DNA of 5,800 bases from Acidobacteriota bacterium. GTDB lineage: Bacteria > Acidobacteriota > Thermoanaerobaculia > Multivoradales > JAHEKO01. Positions within the stretch are counted from its first letter, which is position 1, and the number at the start of each line of letters is the position of its first letter. Both the position numbers and the translations under genes were made by a program. Below the pieces are notes generated by a model that was not told where the DNA came from, searched no databases, and saw nothing but the letters and a program-made list of their open reading frames with translations. Where the stretch lies: NCBI GenBank assembly GCA_024638355.1, contig JAHEKO010000265.1, forward strand, positions 1 through 5,800, read 5' to 3'. Below are positions 5,353 to 5,800 of the stretch, one piece after another.

Positions 5353-5800
5353 TGGAAACCGCCCGAGCGGATCAAGCACGAGCTTCCCGAGGCGCGCTGG
5401 CCGACGGTCGAAGAGGCCGCCCGCTCACGTCTGTTCAGCCCGCTGCGGATCGGCTCGACCACCCTCGCCGAGCGCACCTGGGTGCCGGCGATGGTGCCCT
5501 GGCGGGCCACCGGGGAGGGCTTCGTCACCGACGAGATCCTCGAGTGGTACGAGCGCTTCGCTCGCGGCCGGCCCGGGGCGCTGGTGGTCGAGGCGACCGG
5601 CATTCGCGACATCCCGAGTGGACCGCTGCTGCGGATCGGCCACGATCGGTTCATTCCGGGACTCTCCGAGCTGGTGGAGACCGTGCAGCGGGCGAGCGGC
5701 GGCGCGACCCGGCTCTTCATCCAGGTCATCGACTTCCTGACCATCCGGCGGCGGCCCGATCCGGAGAAGTTCTTTCGGCGCTATCTGAAGCTGACCGAGC
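5350..5800 (+). CDS. NADH:flavin oxidoreductase, Old Yellow Enzyme-like (3' end outside window)
   Basis: The frame encodes 150 residues before the window ends. GTG 5350 is the only ATG, GTG or TTG codon in this frame between the upstream stop (5172) and the domain. After an N-terminal lead (VWKPPERIKHELPEARWPTVEEA) comes the typical OYE barrel entry SRLFSPLRIGSTTLAERTWVPAMVPW (26-51), then GEGFVTDEILEWYERFARGRPGALVVEATGI (55-85), and HDRFIPGLSELVETV (98-112). These match the FMN-binding TIM-barrel family that reduces activated double bonds with NAD(P)H. Two features differ from classical members: ER (41-42) where NR is usual, and FIQVIDFLTI (123-132) where a QLxHxGR motif is usual. It therefore belongs to a divergent subfamily and its substrate is unknown. 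The catalytic and C-terminal FMN-binding regions are outside the window. Confidence 0.82.
   Translation, partial: MWKPPERIKHELPEARWPTVEEAARSRLFSPLRIGSTTLAERTWVPAMVPWRATGEGFVTDEILEWYERFARGRPGALVVEATGIRDIPSGPLLRIGHDRFIPGLSELVETVQRASGGATRLFIQVIDFLTIRRRPDPEKFFRRYLKLTE

Noticed and set aside
5282..5740. 152-codon plus-strand frame overlapping the OYE-like gene
   Set aside because: The Pro/Ser/Arg-rich translation is a shadow; frame 1 from 5350 gives a clear OYE-family sequence instead.
1..5800. CRISPR array, tRNA, rRNA, insertion sequence or attachment site
   Set aside because: I saw no spaced short repeats, no tRNA- or rRNA-like segments, no transposase domain and no terminal inverted repeats. 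The only large repeat is the VWA gene duplication.

Overview
The window is GC-rich bacterial DNA with densely packed genes. It most likely comes from an Acidobacteriota-type genome. The main reason is a tandem pair of genes for exported proteins of the 'VWFA-related Acidobacterial domain' type (TIGR03436 architecture). This placement rests on family recognition and base composition, not on a marker gene.

Layout. Positions 1-1662 (+) hold the 3' part of a first exported VWA-like protein, whose signal peptide lies outside the window. Positions 1659-3338 (+) hold a complete second copy, joined to the first by a 4-base stop/start overlap and clearly its paralogue. A gene on the minus strand (4358-3345) ends 6 bases from the end of the second copy. 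It encodes an unusual single-chain protein: a YccU-type CoA-binding domain, then one hydrophobic segment with a lipobox-like cysteine, then a complete DUF3365/Tll0287-like c-type heme domain. A divergent intergenic region (4359-4674) carries a perfect dyad, a candidate sigma70-like promoter and a short leader with small hairpins. It is followed by a small exported six-cysteine protein of unknown function (4675-5172, +). After a GC-rich hairpin comes the 5' part of a divergent Old Yellow Enzyme-type NADH:flavin oxidoreductase (from 5350, +), which runs off the right edge. It has no ribosome binding site but has a -10-like TACAAT seven bases before its GTG, as expected of a leaderless gene.

How the genes relate. 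The two VWA genes are almost certainly one transcription and translation unit, and both products act outside the cytoplasm. The remaining genes look like separate units with no obvious shared pathway. The strongest item to follow up is the CoA-binding/heme-domain fusion. It would place a nucleotide-binding domain in the cytoplasm and a His/Cys-ligated heme domain across the membrane, or be a polyprotein cut at the lipobox, or be a recent or artefactual joining of two neighbouring genes.
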